In this document: one piece after another, positions 54,971 to 63,372 of the stretch
Position numbering within the stretch: the stretch's first letter is position 1
Layout: each line of letters starts with the position of its first letter
Assembly: GCF_036226465.1 (NCBI RefSeq)
Contig: NZ_CP108476.1
Span: forward strand, 4,030,001 to 4,094,000
Reading direction: 5' to 3'
Source: Kitasatospora sp. NBC_01250
Lineage (GTDB): Bacteria; Actinomycetota; Actinomycetes; Streptomycetales; Streptomycetaceae
Length of the DNA: 64,000 nt
Program-made: the position numbers and the translations under genes
Notes under the pieces: generated by a model
What the model saw: only the letters and a program-made list of their open reading frames with translations
The model's database searches: none
What the model was told of the DNA's origin: nothing

Positions 54971-55855
54971 TCATGCCGGCATCACCGCGGACCGCTCGCT
55001 CTCGCCACGCGGCTCCGCCTTGCCGTCCCGGGGGGCGTCCTTGCCGCCGCCGGCCGCGCGGCGCAGCTTGGCCGCCGCGGCGCGCACCGGGCCGGGGGTG
55101 CGGCTGGGGGCCGGCTCCTCCTCGGCCTCCGGCTCCTCGCCCGCCTTGCGCTGCTCGTGGAAGGCCAGGATCTGCAGCTCGATGGAGAGGTCGACCTTGC
55201 GCACGTCCACGCCGTCCGGCACGGTCAGCACGGTCGGCGCGAAGTTCAGGATGCTGGTCACCCCGGCCTCCACCAGCCGGTCGCAGACCTGCTGGGCGGC
55301 GCCCGGCGGAGTGGTGATCACACCGATGGAGACCTGCTGGCTCTCCACGATGGACTCCAGTTCGTCCATGTGCCGCACCGGAAGGCCCGCCGCGCTGCCG
55401 CCGACCACGGCCGGGTCGGCGTCCAGCAGGGCCGCCACCCGGAAGCCGCGGGAGGCGAAGCCCCCGTAGTTGGCGAGCGCGTGGCCCAGGTTCCCGATCC
55501 CGACGATCACGACCGGCCAGTCCTGGGTGAGGCCCAGCTCGCGCGAGATCTGGTAGACGAGGTACTCGACGTCGTAGCCCACCCCGCGGGTCCCGTAGGA
55601 GCCGAGGTAGGAGAAGTCCTTGCGCAGCTTCGCGGAGTTGACCCCGGCCGCAGCCGCCAGCTCCTCCGATGAGACGGTGGGGACCGAGCGCTCGGAGAGC
55701 GCGGTCAGTGCGCGCAGGTAGAGCGGCAGCCGGGCCACGGTGGCTTCCGGGATGCCGCGGGCACGCGTCTGACGTCCCACAGGGGTGCGGCGCATGGAGC
55801 CTCCGTCGGCGGTGCTGGGGGGCGAGGATTCAGGGGTGGATCGGCCGATTGCCAC
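54971..55855 (-). CDS. rex: Redox-sensing transcriptional repressor Rex
   Basis: A 294-residue repressor that releases DNA when NADH rises. The winged helix covers residues about 35-110 (IPEATVARLPLYLRAL, EELAAAAGVNSAKLRKDFSY), followed by a Rossmann fold (VVIVGIGNLGHALANYGGF). The C-terminus has an acidic and then basic extension of about 60 residues. The GTG at 55855 has AGGAG 5 bases upstream. A Rex operator lies in front, so the rex-hemACDB operon is very probably autoregulated. Confidence 0.94.
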   Translation of the reverse strand: MAIGRSTPESSPPSTADGGSMRRTPVGRQTRARGIPEATVARLPLYLRALTALSERSVPTVSSEELAAAAGVNSAKLRKDFSYLGSYGTRGVGYDVEYLVYQISRELGLTQDWPVVIVGIGNLGHALANYGGFASRGFRVAALLDADPAVVGGSAAGLPVRHMDELESIVESQQVSIGVITTPPGAAQQVCDRLVEAGVTSILNFAPTVLTVPDGVDVRKVDLSIELQILAFHEQRKAGEEPEAEEEPAPSRTPGPVRAAAAKLRRAAGGGKDAPRDGKAEPRGESERSAVMPA

Positions 55856-55900
55856 GGTGCTCCTGTGGGTGAAGCTGGGCTTTGGCAGCCAGGCTATGCG

Positions 55901-55920
55901 TTTGTGAACGTGTGCACAAA
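55901..55920 (-). promoter_or_regulatory. Rex operator (ROP)
   Basis: TTTGTGAACGTGTGCACAAA has matching TTTGTG/CACAAA ends, the streptomycete Rex-site pattern (TGTGAAC...TTCACA) with a changed right half-core. It is 46 bp before the rex start codon. Confidence 0.85.
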
Positions 55921-56045
55921 GATGATGTCCGTTTTGTCCCGCCACAGTGACGCGCATCACGCCACACGCCGCCCCGGCGGCACCATCGTCGTCCACCAGC
56001 GCCGGTCCGGCCAGGAGTTCGAACCGGAACGGCGCCGCGCCGGTG

Positions 56046-56324
56046 CTAACGGGTGAGCGCGGCGCGCAGCCGGGCCTCGTCGACCCGCCAGAAATCGTGC
56101 TGACGGTCGTCGATCAGCGTCACCGGGATCTGCTCCCAGTACGTGCGGTAGAGCTCCGCGTCCTGGGTGATGTCCCGCTCCTCGAAGCCGGCGCCCAGCT
56201 CGGCGGTGACCCGCACGATCACCTCCCTGGCCTGCTCGCACAGGTGGCAGTCGGGCTTGCCGATCAGGGTCACGGTGCGGTCGGCGGGGTCGGAACGCCG
56301 CTCACGGCGCAGCAGAGGGGTCAC
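56046..56324 (-). CDS. Glutaredoxin-like protein
   Basis: A 92-residue thioredoxin-fold protein. The redox motif is KPDCHLCEQAREVI (CxxC near residue 27), followed by EERDITQDAEL and the cis-Pro in EQIPVTLIDD. It belongs to the DUF836/glutaredoxin-like group of small redox proteins. It lies 190 bp upstream of rex on the same strand, with the Rex operator between, and is divergent from the HAD gene. The GTG at 56324 is chosen; a clear ribosome-binding site is not seen. Confidence 0.8.
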   Translation of the reverse strand: MTPLLRRERRSDPADRTVTLIGKPDCHLCEQAREVIVRVTAELGAGFEERDITQDAELYRTYWEQIPVTLIDDRQHDFWRVDEARLRAALTR

Positions 56325-56420
56325 CGCACCATTGTGCGCCGCGCGCGGAGCGGCGCCGGCAGGCCACCGCGGCGTGCCCGTCCATACCGGCGCCCACCAG
56401 GGCTGACTATGCTCGGAGCC

Positions 56421-57374
56421 ATGGCCGCGCTGCGAAGGCTCACCCAGGCAAGACGATCCTCCTCCGAGCGGGCCGCCCTGGCAGGCGAGGCCGCCGCACA
56501 GGCGGCCGAGCGGGCACTGCGCGAGGGGGCGGCGGCGGAGGGCACCGGCACACCCGCGGAACAGCCGCCCGCCGAGCCGCAGTCGGCCACGCCCCCGGTC
56601 GACCACCCGCAGGGCGCCGCCTTCTTCGACTGCGACAACACGATCCTCCAGGGCGCCGCGGTCTTCTACCTCGGCGTCGGGCTCTACCGCCGCCACTTCT
56701 TCTCCCGCCGCGACGTGGCCAAGTTCGCCTGGCAGCAGGCCTGGTTCCGGCTGTTCGGCGCCGAGGACCCCGGGCACATCGCCGACGCGCAGCACACCGC
56801 GCTGTCGCTGGTGGCCGGCAAGCGCACCGCCGACCTGGAGGCGATCTGCGAGGAGATCTTCGAGGACATCGTCGCGGCCAAGGTCTGGCCGGGCACCCGG
56901 GCCCTGGTGCAGATGCACCTGGACGCCGGGCAGCGGGTCTGGCTGGTGACCGCCGCCCCGCAGGAGGTGGCCCGGATCATCGCCCGCCGGCTCGGCATGA
57001 CCGGCGCGCTGGGCACGGTGGCCGAGGAGGTCGGCGGCCACTACACCGGCCGGCTGGTCGGCGAGATGCTGCACGGCCCGGCCAAGGCCGCCGCGGTGCG
57101 CGCGCTGGCCCGGCGCGAGCAGCTCGACCTGGGCCACTGCGCCGCGTACAGCGACTCGGCCAACGACATCCCGATGCTCTCGCTGGTCGGGCACCCCTTC
57201 GTGGTCAACCCCGATGCGCGGCTGCGCAAGCACGCGCGGGCGCACGGCTGGCGGGTGCGCGACTTCCGCACCGGTCGCAAGGCGGCCCGGATCGGCGTGC
57301 CCGCCGCGGTGGGGCTCGGCGCGGTGGCGGGGGCGACGGTGGCGACCGTCGCGCTGCGCCGCAAGCGCGACTGA
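56421..57374 (+). CDS. HAD-IB family phosphatase (SerB-like)
   Basis: A 317-residue HAD hydrolase. After a 65-residue Ala/Glu-rich N-terminus comes the nucleophile motif FFDCDNTIL. Motif II is WLVTAAPQEV and motif III/IV is AAYSDSANDIPML. The C-terminus has a hydrophobic stretch (IGVPAAVGLGAVAGATVATV) ended by RRKRD, probably a membrane anchor. Relatives act on phosphoserine or phospholipid-like substrates; the substrate is unknown. The ATG at 56421 has GGAG 5 bases upstream. Confidence 0.83.
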   Translation: MAALRRLTQARRSSSERAALAGEAAAQAAERALREGAAAEGTGTPAEQPPAEPQSATPPVDHPQGAAFFDCDNTILQGAAVFYLGVGLYRRHFFSRRDVAKFAWQQAWFRLFGAEDPGHIADAQHTALSLVAGKRTADLEAICEEIFEDIVAAKVWPGTRALVQMHLDAGQRVWLVTAAPQEVARIIARRLGMTGALGTVAEEVGGHYTGRLVGEMLHGPAKAAAVRALARREQLDLGHCAAYSDSANDIPMLSLVGHPFVVNPDARLRKHARAHGWRVRDFRTGRKAARIGVPAAVGLGAVAGATVATVALRRKRD

Positions 57375-57428
57375 CCCGGCCGGCACGGCCGACCCGTGCC
57401 GGCACGGCCGACGGCCGACACGGTTGAC

Positions 57429-57463
57429 GGGAGCCTGGTTGACGCGACGTCAACCAGGCTCCC
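57429..57463 (+). terminator. Terminator after the HAD gene
   Basis: Perfect 16-bp stem (GGGAGCCTGGTTGACG and complement) with a 3-base loop. Confidence 0.75.
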
Positions 57464-57931
57464 GCACGCCCCGGGGGTGCCCGGTCAACCCGGCGCCCCG
57501 AGGCGCGGCGGCGCGCCCGCGGCGACCCGAAACACCGTCACCACATCTGTCACCAGCGGAATCTGACAAACTCCCAGCGTCGGCGGCCCGGTGACCGGAT
57601 CTGATCGTTCGAACGGCCTGGAAAGTCTGGGATTGGCAGGCCCGTTGGCGGGGAAACCGCCCGGCCGACCTCGGAATCGGTCACAGCCCGCCCCTGAACG
57701 CTCACCAACAGCACCTGGTTCGGTGCTGCGTTCGGTCGGTTTCAGCTCATATACCACGCGAAGTGGATCCCTATCGACCACTTCCGCCACACGGTGTAGC
57801 TGTCATTGCACAAAGCGTTATTCTCTCCTGGATGCACGTCCACCCCAGGTGTCCCCCCGACGGGGTGACGGGGAGTGTGCTCTCCGCGCAGGCGGAGGTG
57901 ATCCGTCCACAGTTCTGCCTCTGGGAGTCCC
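57464..57931 (+). promoter_or_regulatory. Long bldN upstream region
   Basis: No gene is convincing in this 468-bp stretch. It is less GC-rich between 57725 and 57840 and contains an inverted repeat GAAGTGG / CCACTTC (57760-57766, 57778-57784), about 150 bp before the bldN start. A long regulated leader fits bldN, which is repressed by BldD in other streptomycetes. I cannot recognise a BldD box with confidence. Confidence 0.5.
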
Positions 57932-58807
57932 GTGTACCCACCCGTCCGGAACGACGCGCCTGCTCCCGCCCGCCCGTCGCCACCCGTCGCCCTCGCTGCC
58001 CTGCCCCGCGCGACCACCCGCAACCTCCGCCTGCTGCGCACCCTGCTGCGCAGTCAGCTGCTGCCGTCCCTGCCCGAGCTGGTCCCGGCCGGCGGCACCT
58101 GGCAACCGGCCGGCGGGCCAAGCCCGTTCGGGGCCTTCGGCCCGGCCGCGGCGGGAACCGCCTTGCGCTCGGCGGCCACCGGCTCGGCCGGCACCCGCAC
58201 CCGGGGTGCCGGTGCCCGTAGCCGCACCGGCACCGTGCCGCACCAGGGCACCGAGACCGAGCACAACCCGATCATGGAACTGGTCGAGCGCGCCCAGGCG
58301 GGCGAGAGCGAGGCGTTCGGGCGCCTGTACGACCACTACAGCGACACGGTCTACCGCTACATCTACTACCGGGTCGGCAGCCGGGCCACGGCCGAGGACC
58401 TGACCAGCGAGACCTTCCTGCGCGCGCTGCGCCGGATCGGCACCTTCACCTGGCAGGGCCGGGACTTCGGCGCCTGGCTGGTGACCATCGCGCGCAACCT
58501 GGTCGCCGACCACTTCAAGTCCAGCCGGTTCCGGCTGGAGGTGACCACCGGCGAGATGCTCGACTCCAACGAGTGCGAGCGCAGCCCCGAGGACTCGGTG
58601 CTGGAGTCGCTCTCCAACGCCGCCCTGCTGGACGCCGTGCGCCGACTCAACCCCCAGCAGCAGGAGTGCGTCACCCTCCGCTTCCTGCAGGGCCTCTCGG
58701 TCGCCGAGACGGCCCGGATCATGGGCAAGAACGAGGGGGCCATCAAGACCCTGCAGTACCGCGCGGTCCGCACGCTGGCCAGGCTGCTGCCGCCGGACGC
58801 CCGCTGA
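57932..58807 (+). CDS. bldN: Developmental ECF sigma factor BldN (pro-protein)
   Basis: A 291-residue sigma factor. Residues about 113-180 are sigma region 2 (MELVERAQAGESEAFGRLYD, then YRYIYYRVGSRATAEDLTSE); region 4 covers about 225-285 (LNPQQQECVTLRFLQGLSVA and MGKNEGAIKTLQYRAVRTL). The first 110 residues are a Pro/Ala/Arg-rich pro-region, as in S. coelicolor BldN, which is made as an inactive precursor and trimmed. BldN drives chaplin, rodlin and bldM genes in aerial hyphae. The GTG has GGGAG 4 bases upstream. Confidence 0.93.
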   Translation: MYPPVRNDAPAPARPSPPVALAALPRATTRNLRLLRTLLRSQLLPSLPELVPAGGTWQPAGGPSPFGAFGPAAAGTALRSAATGSAGTRTRGAGARSRTGTVPHQGTETEHNPIMELVERAQAGESEAFGRLYDHYSDTVYRYIYYRVGSRATAEDLTSETFLRALRRIGTFTWQGRDFGAWLVTIARNLVADHFKSSRFRLEVTTGEMLDSNECERSPEDSVLESLSNAALLDAVRRLNPQQQECVTLRFLQGLSVAETARIMGKNEGAIKTLQYRAVRTLARLLPPDAR

Positions 58808-58896
58808 CCCGGCCCGATGACCATAGCTGACGTCGGGTCACCCCACGGACCGTTCCCACACGTCCGGGTGAGAATGCGGTCACATGATCACTCGTG

Positions 58897-58924
58897 CGTA
58901 ACCGACCCCCCGCACCGCTCGTTG
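58897..58924 (+). promoter_or_regulatory. Candidate sigma-BldN promoter of rsbN
   Basis: CGTAAC and CGTTG are separated by 17 bp, about 135 bp before the rsbN GTG. In S. venezuelae rsbN is transcribed from a BldN-dependent promoter, and the same motif occurs before a chaplin in this window. Confidence 0.55.
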
Positions 58925-59058
58925 CCCAGCGTGCAAACCCCCTCGGGTCACGTGGTCAAGCCGAGCCGCGAACCGTCACCCGAAGGAGTGGATTTGGCCC
59001 GCCGTGGCAACCGTCCGGCAGGCCGGGGAGTCGACAACGACGAAGGGAGGTGTGGCCC

Positions 59059-60342
59059 GTGACGGCAAACGTGCTGGAGCACCGGCGGGCGAAGGCCTTC
59101 GCCGAGGCGCTGGAGGCCCACCGGACGGGACAGCCCGCAGCGAGTGCGGCCCTGGGGCAACTCCTCGGAACGACCGAGGCGTTGGCACAGCTGGCCGCCC
59201 CCGCCATGGACGCCGGGGTGAAGAGCGAGCAACGGGCGCAGCTGATGGCTGCGTTCGAGCAGCATGCGGCCGGTGGCCTGCCCACCGTGCCGCGCCAGCG
59301 CCGCCACCGCTCCGAACGCGGCCTGCAACGGCGGCGCTGGGGACGGCGGTTCGCGATCACCGGGCTGGTGGCCGGGGTCACCGTGGGGAGCTTCGCCGGG
59401 GTGGCCGCGGCCAGTTCCGGCGCGCTGCCCGGTGACCCGCTCTACGGGATGAAGCGCGGCCTGGAGGGCCTGCGGCTCGACCTGGCCGGTTCGGACGCCG
59501 AGCGCGGCGCGCTGCTGCTCGACCAGGCCTCCACCCGGCTCGCGGAGGCCCGCTCGCTGGTCGGCCGGCAGGCCACCGGCGGCGCGCTCAGCCAGACCAC
59601 AGTGGCCCAACTCGCCTCGGCCCTCAAGGACATGCACGCCGAGGCGGCCAAGGGGAGGGACCTGCTGCGGTCGGTCTACCGGGCCAACGGCTCGCTCGAC
59701 CCGATGCGCAAGCTGGCCAGCTTCACCGAGGCCCAGGACAACCACTGGAGCGCCCTGCAGCAGCGGCTGCCCCAGCAGTTGACCCCGGTGGCGGGCCAGG
59801 TCGACCAGCTCTTCGACAACCTCAACGAGGACGTCGCGCCGCTGCACCTGGAGCCGGCGCAGAGCGCTCCGGCCTCCGGGCAGACCCCGGCGACCGGTCC
59901 CGTCGGCGGCGCGGCGCAGGCCCCCTCGCCCGCGGGCGCCGCGAGCGGCGGCGGGCACCCCTCGACGGGCAGCGCCCCGCAGAGCCCGGCCGGTGGCCAG
60001 ACCGGCGGCGGGCAGCCCACGACGGGCGGCGGCACGGCGCAGAGCCCCGGCGGCGGCCAGGCCCGCCAGGGCGGCGCGCTCGGCGGCGGCAACCCGGTGG
60101 GCGGGCTGGTCAACGGCCTGACCGGCAGTCTGACCGGCAGCGGTGCCGGTGCGGCCCCGGCCACGCCCGCCTCCCCGGGCGCCGCGCCGAGCACCCCGAC
60201 GCCGGGCACCACGCCCGCGCCGGCCGCTCCGACGGCGGCCGTGCCCGGCCAGGGCGGCAGCACGCCGGCCACCGGGCAGGGGCTCAACCTGCCGCCGCTG
60301 GTCCCGGGCCTGCTGCCGGGGCTGGGGCTGGACGGGAGCTGA
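59059..60342 (+). CDS. rsbN: Anti-sigma factor RsbN (membrane-spanning, BldN antagonist)
   Basis: A 427-residue membrane protein directly downstream of bldN, the position of rsbN in Streptomyces. Residues 1-75 form the cytoplasmic helical sigma-binding domain (VLEHRRAKAFAEALEAH). One transmembrane segment lies at about residues 97-117 (FAITGLVAGVTVGSFAGVAA). The extracytoplasmic part has a DUF5667-like region (LPGDPLYGMKRGLEGLRL) and then about 150 residues of Gly/Pro/Thr/Ala repeats. The GTG has GGGAGG 7 bases upstream. Confidence 0.88.
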   Translation: MTANVLEHRRAKAFAEALEAHRTGQPAASAALGQLLGTTEALAQLAAPAMDAGVKSEQRAQLMAAFEQHAAGGLPTVPRQRRHRSERGLQRRRWGRRFAITGLVAGVTVGSFAGVAAASSGALPGDPLYGMKRGLEGLRLDLAGSDAERGALLLDQASTRLAEARSLVGRQATGGALSQTTVAQLASALKDMHAEAAKGRDLLRSVYRANGSLDPMRKLASFTEAQDNHWSALQQRLPQQLTPVAGQVDQLFDNLNEDVAPLHLEPAQSAPASGQTPATGPVGGAAQAPSPAGAASGGGHPSTGSAPQSPAGGQTGGGQPTTGGGTAQSPGGGQARQGGALGGGNPVGGLVNGLTGSLTGSGAGAAPATPASPGAAPSTPTPGTTPAPAAPTAAVPGQGGSTPATGQGLNLPPLVPGLLPGLGLDGS

Positions 60343-60347
60343 ACCCT

Positions 60348-60390
60348 GGTGGGGGCGGGCGGCCCGGGTCCCGGGCCGCCCGCCCCCACC
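60348..60390. terminator. Convergent terminator hairpin
   Basis: Perfect 20-bp stem (GGTGGGGGCGGGCGGCCCGG and complement) with a 3-base loop between rsbN and the acyltransferase gene. Confidence 0.8.
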
Positions 60391-60404
60391 TCAGGGGAGC
60401 AGGA

Positions 60405-61454
60405 TCAGAAGAAGAGGCTGCTCCGCGCCACCAGCAGCTCGTAGAGCGTGTGCTGGATGGTCTCGCGGACCTCGTCGGTCAGGTTGAAGACCAGCATCGG
60501 GTCCTCGGCCGCCTCCGGCGGATAGCCGTCGGTGCGGATCGGCTCGCCGAACTGGATCGTCCACTTGGTCGGCAGCGGGATCGCGCCGAGCGGGCCGAGC
60601 CAGGGGAAGGTCGGGGTGATCGGCAGGTAGGGCAGCCCGAGCAGCCGGGCCAGGCTCTTGACGTTGCCGAGCATCGGATAGGTCTCCTCGGCGCCCACGA
60701 TCGAGCAGGGCACGATCGGCACCCCGGCCCGCAGCGCGGAGGCCACGAAGCCGCCCCGCCCGAACCGCTGCAGCTTGTACCGGTCGGCGAACGGCTTGCC
60801 GATCCCCTTGAAGCCCTCCGGCCAGACGCCGACCACCTCGCCGCGCTCCAGCAGCGCCTGGGCGTCCTCGTTGCAGGCCAGGGTGTGGCCGGACTTGCGG
60901 GCCAGCTCACCGATCAGCGGCAGCACGAAGACCAGGTCGGCGGCGAGCATCCGCAGGTGCCGTCGGCCCGGGTGGTGGTCGTGGATCGCCACCTGGGTCA
61001 TCAGGGCGTCCAGCGGAACCACCCCCGAGTGGTTGGCCACCACCAGGGCGCCGCCCTCGGCCGGGATGTTCTCGATGCCGCGGACCTCGATCCGGAAGTA
61101 CTTCTCGGCCAGCGGGCGCAGCGCGGTCAGGAAGACCTGTTCGGTCAGCTCGCGGTCGAAGCCGAACTCGTCCACCTCGTAGTCGCCGGTGATCCGGCGG
61201 CGCAGGAAGGCCAGCCCGTCGGCCGCCCGGTTCTCCCACCCCTTGCCGAGCAGCCCGTCGGCCGCCGCCCCGACCCGCCCGGCCAGCAGGGTGCCGAGAC
61301 CCTCGGCCAGCCGGCCGGCGAAGTCCGAGCTGCCCTGGCCGGCCGGTCCGGGGGACCAGCTCGGTGCGCTCTCGATCGGGATCACCTTGCCGGTGGGCTC
61401 CGTTCCGGGGGCCTGCTGCTCGTGGCCGGCCCCCGTCCCCTGGTCAGGCTTCAT
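60405..61454 (-). CDS. Lysophospholipid/glycerol-phosphate acyltransferase family protein
   Basis: A 349-residue PlsC-like enzyme. Motif I is VVANHSGVVPLD (His and Asp of the catalytic pair), motif III is VWPEGFKGIG and motif IV is IVPCSIVGAEETYP. The first 45 residues are Pro/Gly-rich. It would acylate a lysophospholipid or similar acceptor at the membrane. Its ATG overlaps the stop of the upstream epimerase, so the two are coupled and may act on one lipid or glycolipid pathway. Confidence 0.85.
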   Translation of the reverse strand: MKPDQGTGAGHEQQAPGTEPTGKVIPIESAPSWSPGPAGQGSSDFAGRLAEGLGTLLAGRVGAAADGLLGKGWENRAADGLAFLRRRITGDYEVDEFGFDRELTEQVFLTALRPLAEKYFRIEVRGIENIPAEGGALVVANHSGVVPLDALMTQVAIHDHHPGRRHLRMLAADLVFVLPLIGELARKSGHTLACNEDAQALLERGEVVGVWPEGFKGIGKPFADRYKLQRFGRGGFVASALRAGVPIVPCSIVGAEETYPMLGNVKSLARLLGLPYLPITPTFPWLGPLGAIPLPTKWTIQFGEPIRTDGYPPEAAEDPMLVFNLTDEVRETIQHTLYELLVARSSLFF

Positions 61455-62542
61455 CGGCCGGCGCTCCTGTGGTCGGTGGCGGGCAGCAGGGCGGCCAGCC
61501 GGTCGGTCAGTGCGGTCAGCCGCTCGGGCGGCAGCAGGCCGGCACGTCGGCCGGCGGCGAAATCGGCGAACGCCTCGGGCGTGCTGAAGCGCGGCCGGTA
61601 GCCGAAGACCTCGCGCAGCGCGGTGGTGTCCACCACCCGGCCGTGGGTCAGCAGGCCGATCTGCTCGGTGGAGAAGTCGGAGACCCTGGTCCGCTTGGCC
61701 AGCTCCGCGACCAGGCCGAGCGCGGGCAGCAGCACCGGCACGGTGGGGCGGCCCAGCCGGCGGGCGCACTGGGAGAGCAGCAGCACCCCCTCCCCCGCGA
61801 CGTTGAAGGTGCCGGCGCGCCACGGCGCGCCCGGGCCCGGGTCGAGCGCGGCCAGCCGCAGCACCTCGACGGCGTCGTCCTCGTGGACGAACTGCAGTCG
61901 CGGGTCGTGGCCGAGCGCGGTGGGCAGCACGGGCAGCGCGAAGTACTCGGCGAGCGGGGTGTCGGCGCCGGGGCCGACCAGGTTGGCGAACCGCAGCACG
62001 CTGATCGCGACGTCGGGCCGGCGCCGGGAGAAGCCGCGCACGTAGCCCTCGACCTCGGCCGCGTCCTTGGCGAAGCCACCGGAGGGCAGGGTCTTGGGCG
62101 GGGTCCGCTCGAAGAAGACCGCTGGGTCGCGCGGGGTCGCGCCGTAGACGCCGGTGGTCGACTTCACCACCAGCCGGCGGATCAGCCCCGACTGCTGGCA
62201 GGCACCGAGCAGCTGCATGCTGCCGATGACGTTGATCTCCTTGACGGTGGCCCGGGCCGCGGTGCCCGGATTGGTGGCGCTGACGTTGAGGTGCACCACG
62301 GTGTCGACGGCGTACTCGGCCAGCACCCCGGCGATCGCGGGGCGGCGCAGGTCGGCCGGGGCGAAGACGTAGTCGGCGAGCGGGGCCCGGGAATCGTCGG
62401 GTCGCGGCCCTGTGAGGTCGCCGCGCAGCGGCTCGGTGTCCACGCCGACCACCAGGTCGACCCCGGGCTCGCGGCGGATCCGCTCGGCGAACCGGGCTCC
62501 GAGCTGTCTGGCCACGCCGGTGACCAGCACGACCTTGCCCAC
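61451..62542 (-). CDS. NAD-dependent epimerase/dehydratase family (extended SDR) protein
   Basis: A 363-residue extended SDR. The nucleotide site is VVLVTGVARQLGARFAERI, later VDTVVHLNVSATNPG and the STTGVYG segment; the catalytic Tyr region is less canonical (SYxxxK not obvious), so activity as a sugar epimerase is unsure. The last 60 residues (GYRPRFSTPEAFADFAAGRR) are typical of actinobacterial homologues. The GTG has GGGAGG 10 bases upstream. It is coupled to the acyltransferase. Confidence 0.82.
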   Translation of the reverse strand: MGKVVLVTGVARQLGARFAERIRREPGVDLVVGVDTEPLRGDLTGPRPDDSRAPLADYVFAPADLRRPAIAGVLAEYAVDTVVHLNVSATNPGTAARATVKEINVIGSMQLLGACQQSGLIRRLVVKSTTGVYGATPRDPAVFFERTPPKTLPSGGFAKDAAEVEGYVRGFSRRRPDVAISVLRFANLVGPGADTPLAEYFALPVLPTALGHDPRLQFVHEDDAVEVLRLAALDPGPGAPWRAGTFNVAGEGVLLLSQCARRLGRPTVPVLLPALGLVAELAKRTRVSDFSTEQIGLLTHGRVVDTTALREVFGYRPRFSTPEAFADFAAGRRAGLLPPERLTALTDRLAALLPATDHRSAGR

Positions 62543-62618
62543 GTGTCCGCCGCCTCCCTGCCGGCCCGCCCGCGTGGCGGGTGCTTGCACCGTACCGCGT
62601 CACGCTGGGAAAACGGGT

Positions 62619-62655
62619 GCTGCCCGCCCCGGCCTGGTCGGCCGGGACGGGCAGC
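62619..62655 (-). terminator. Terminator after the 32-residue protein gene
   Basis: A 16-bp stem with one mismatch (GCTGCCCG at the base) and a 5-base loop, about 30 bp after the stop. Confidence 0.6.
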
Positions 62656-62684
62656 AGCGCACCGGGAGCGAGGCTCCGCAGGTG

Positions 62685-62783
62685 TTACTTCTTGTTGCGA
62701 CGCTGAACGCGGGTCCGCTTCAGAAGCTTGCGGTGCTTCTTCTTGGCCATACGCTTGCGACGCTTCTTGATGACAGAGCCCAC
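62685..62783 (-). CDS. AURKAIP1/COX24-type 32-residue basic protein
   Basis: A 32-residue, very basic protein beginning (GTG) [19 protein letters not shown] and ending RVQRRNKK. The sequence is nearly fixed across actinobacteria and belongs to the AURKAIP1/COX24 domain family, thought to bind the small ribosomal subunit. It is too short for most ORF-finding cut-offs but has GAGGG 8 bases before the GTG and a terminator after it. Confidence 0.9.
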   Translation of the reverse strand: MGSVIKKRRKRMAKKKHRKLLKRTRVQRRNKK

Positions 62784-62904
62784 GGAACAACCCTCGCTCA
62801 CTGAGACTCCCGCCCGTGAGAGACGGAGTCCATACGACTGACGGAGGGCCTAGCCTACCGTTTACCCGGCCAGCCCCGTAATCGGGACCGATCGGGCCCG
62901 CCGG

Positions 62905-63114
62905 TCAGGCGCTCTGTCGGCCGACGTAGGAGTCCTTGAGGTAGTCGTGGACCGCCTGTTCGGGCACCCGGAAGGACCGGCCGACCCGGATGGCGGGCAG
63001 CTCTCCGCTGTGCACCAACCGGTAGACCGTCATCTTGGACACCCTCATGACCGAGGCGACTTCCGCCACGGTCAGGAAGTTGACCTCTTGCAGGGGGCGT
63101 TCGCCGGAACTCAT
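62905..63114 (-). CDS. Excisionase-family helix-turn-helix protein
   Basis: A 69-residue MerR/excisionase-type DNA-binding protein. The winged helix is NFLTVAEVASVMRVSKMTVY followed by RLVHSGELPAIRVGRSFRVP. It resembles BldC in size and fold but not closely in sequence. It has no integrase neighbour, so it is a regulator rather than a phage excisionase. It is a conserved neighbour of the 32-residue gene. The ATG at 63114 is about 20 residues upstream of the fold. Confidence 0.82.
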   Translation of the reverse strand: MSSGERPLQEVNFLTVAEVASVMRVSKMTVYRLVHSGELPAIRVGRSFRVPEQAVHDYLKDSYVGRQSA

Positions 63115-63372
63115 GACCTCACCCGACCCTTATCCGTGTGCAAGGCACCGGCTTCCCCTCCGGTGACTCCACCGACACACGCGTATCCCCAGAGTAGTTG
63201 CGGGTGATACCAGTGGGAAGAGGGGGGCGCCGAGTTGTTTTACGGTCAGAGATCCGCCTGTTGCAGTAGGTAGTCGGTCAGACCTCTGGCGCAGGCGCTT
63301 CGCGCTCCATCGTGCACCGAGCGAGCCGCCGCCACCAGACCCCCGCGGCGGCCGAACGCCCGGCGCCGGGGC
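63115..63372. other. Intergenic region before the HTH gene
   Basis: No gene or clear hairpin is visible in this 258-bp stretch between the AcuC stop and the HTH start. The part 63180-63260 is AT-richer and probably includes the HTH promoter. Confidence 0.4.

Noticed and set aside
62905..63114. Excisionase-like HTH as sign of an integrated element
   Set aside because: No integrase, attachment repeat or phage gene nearby; its neighbours are conserved housekeeping genes.
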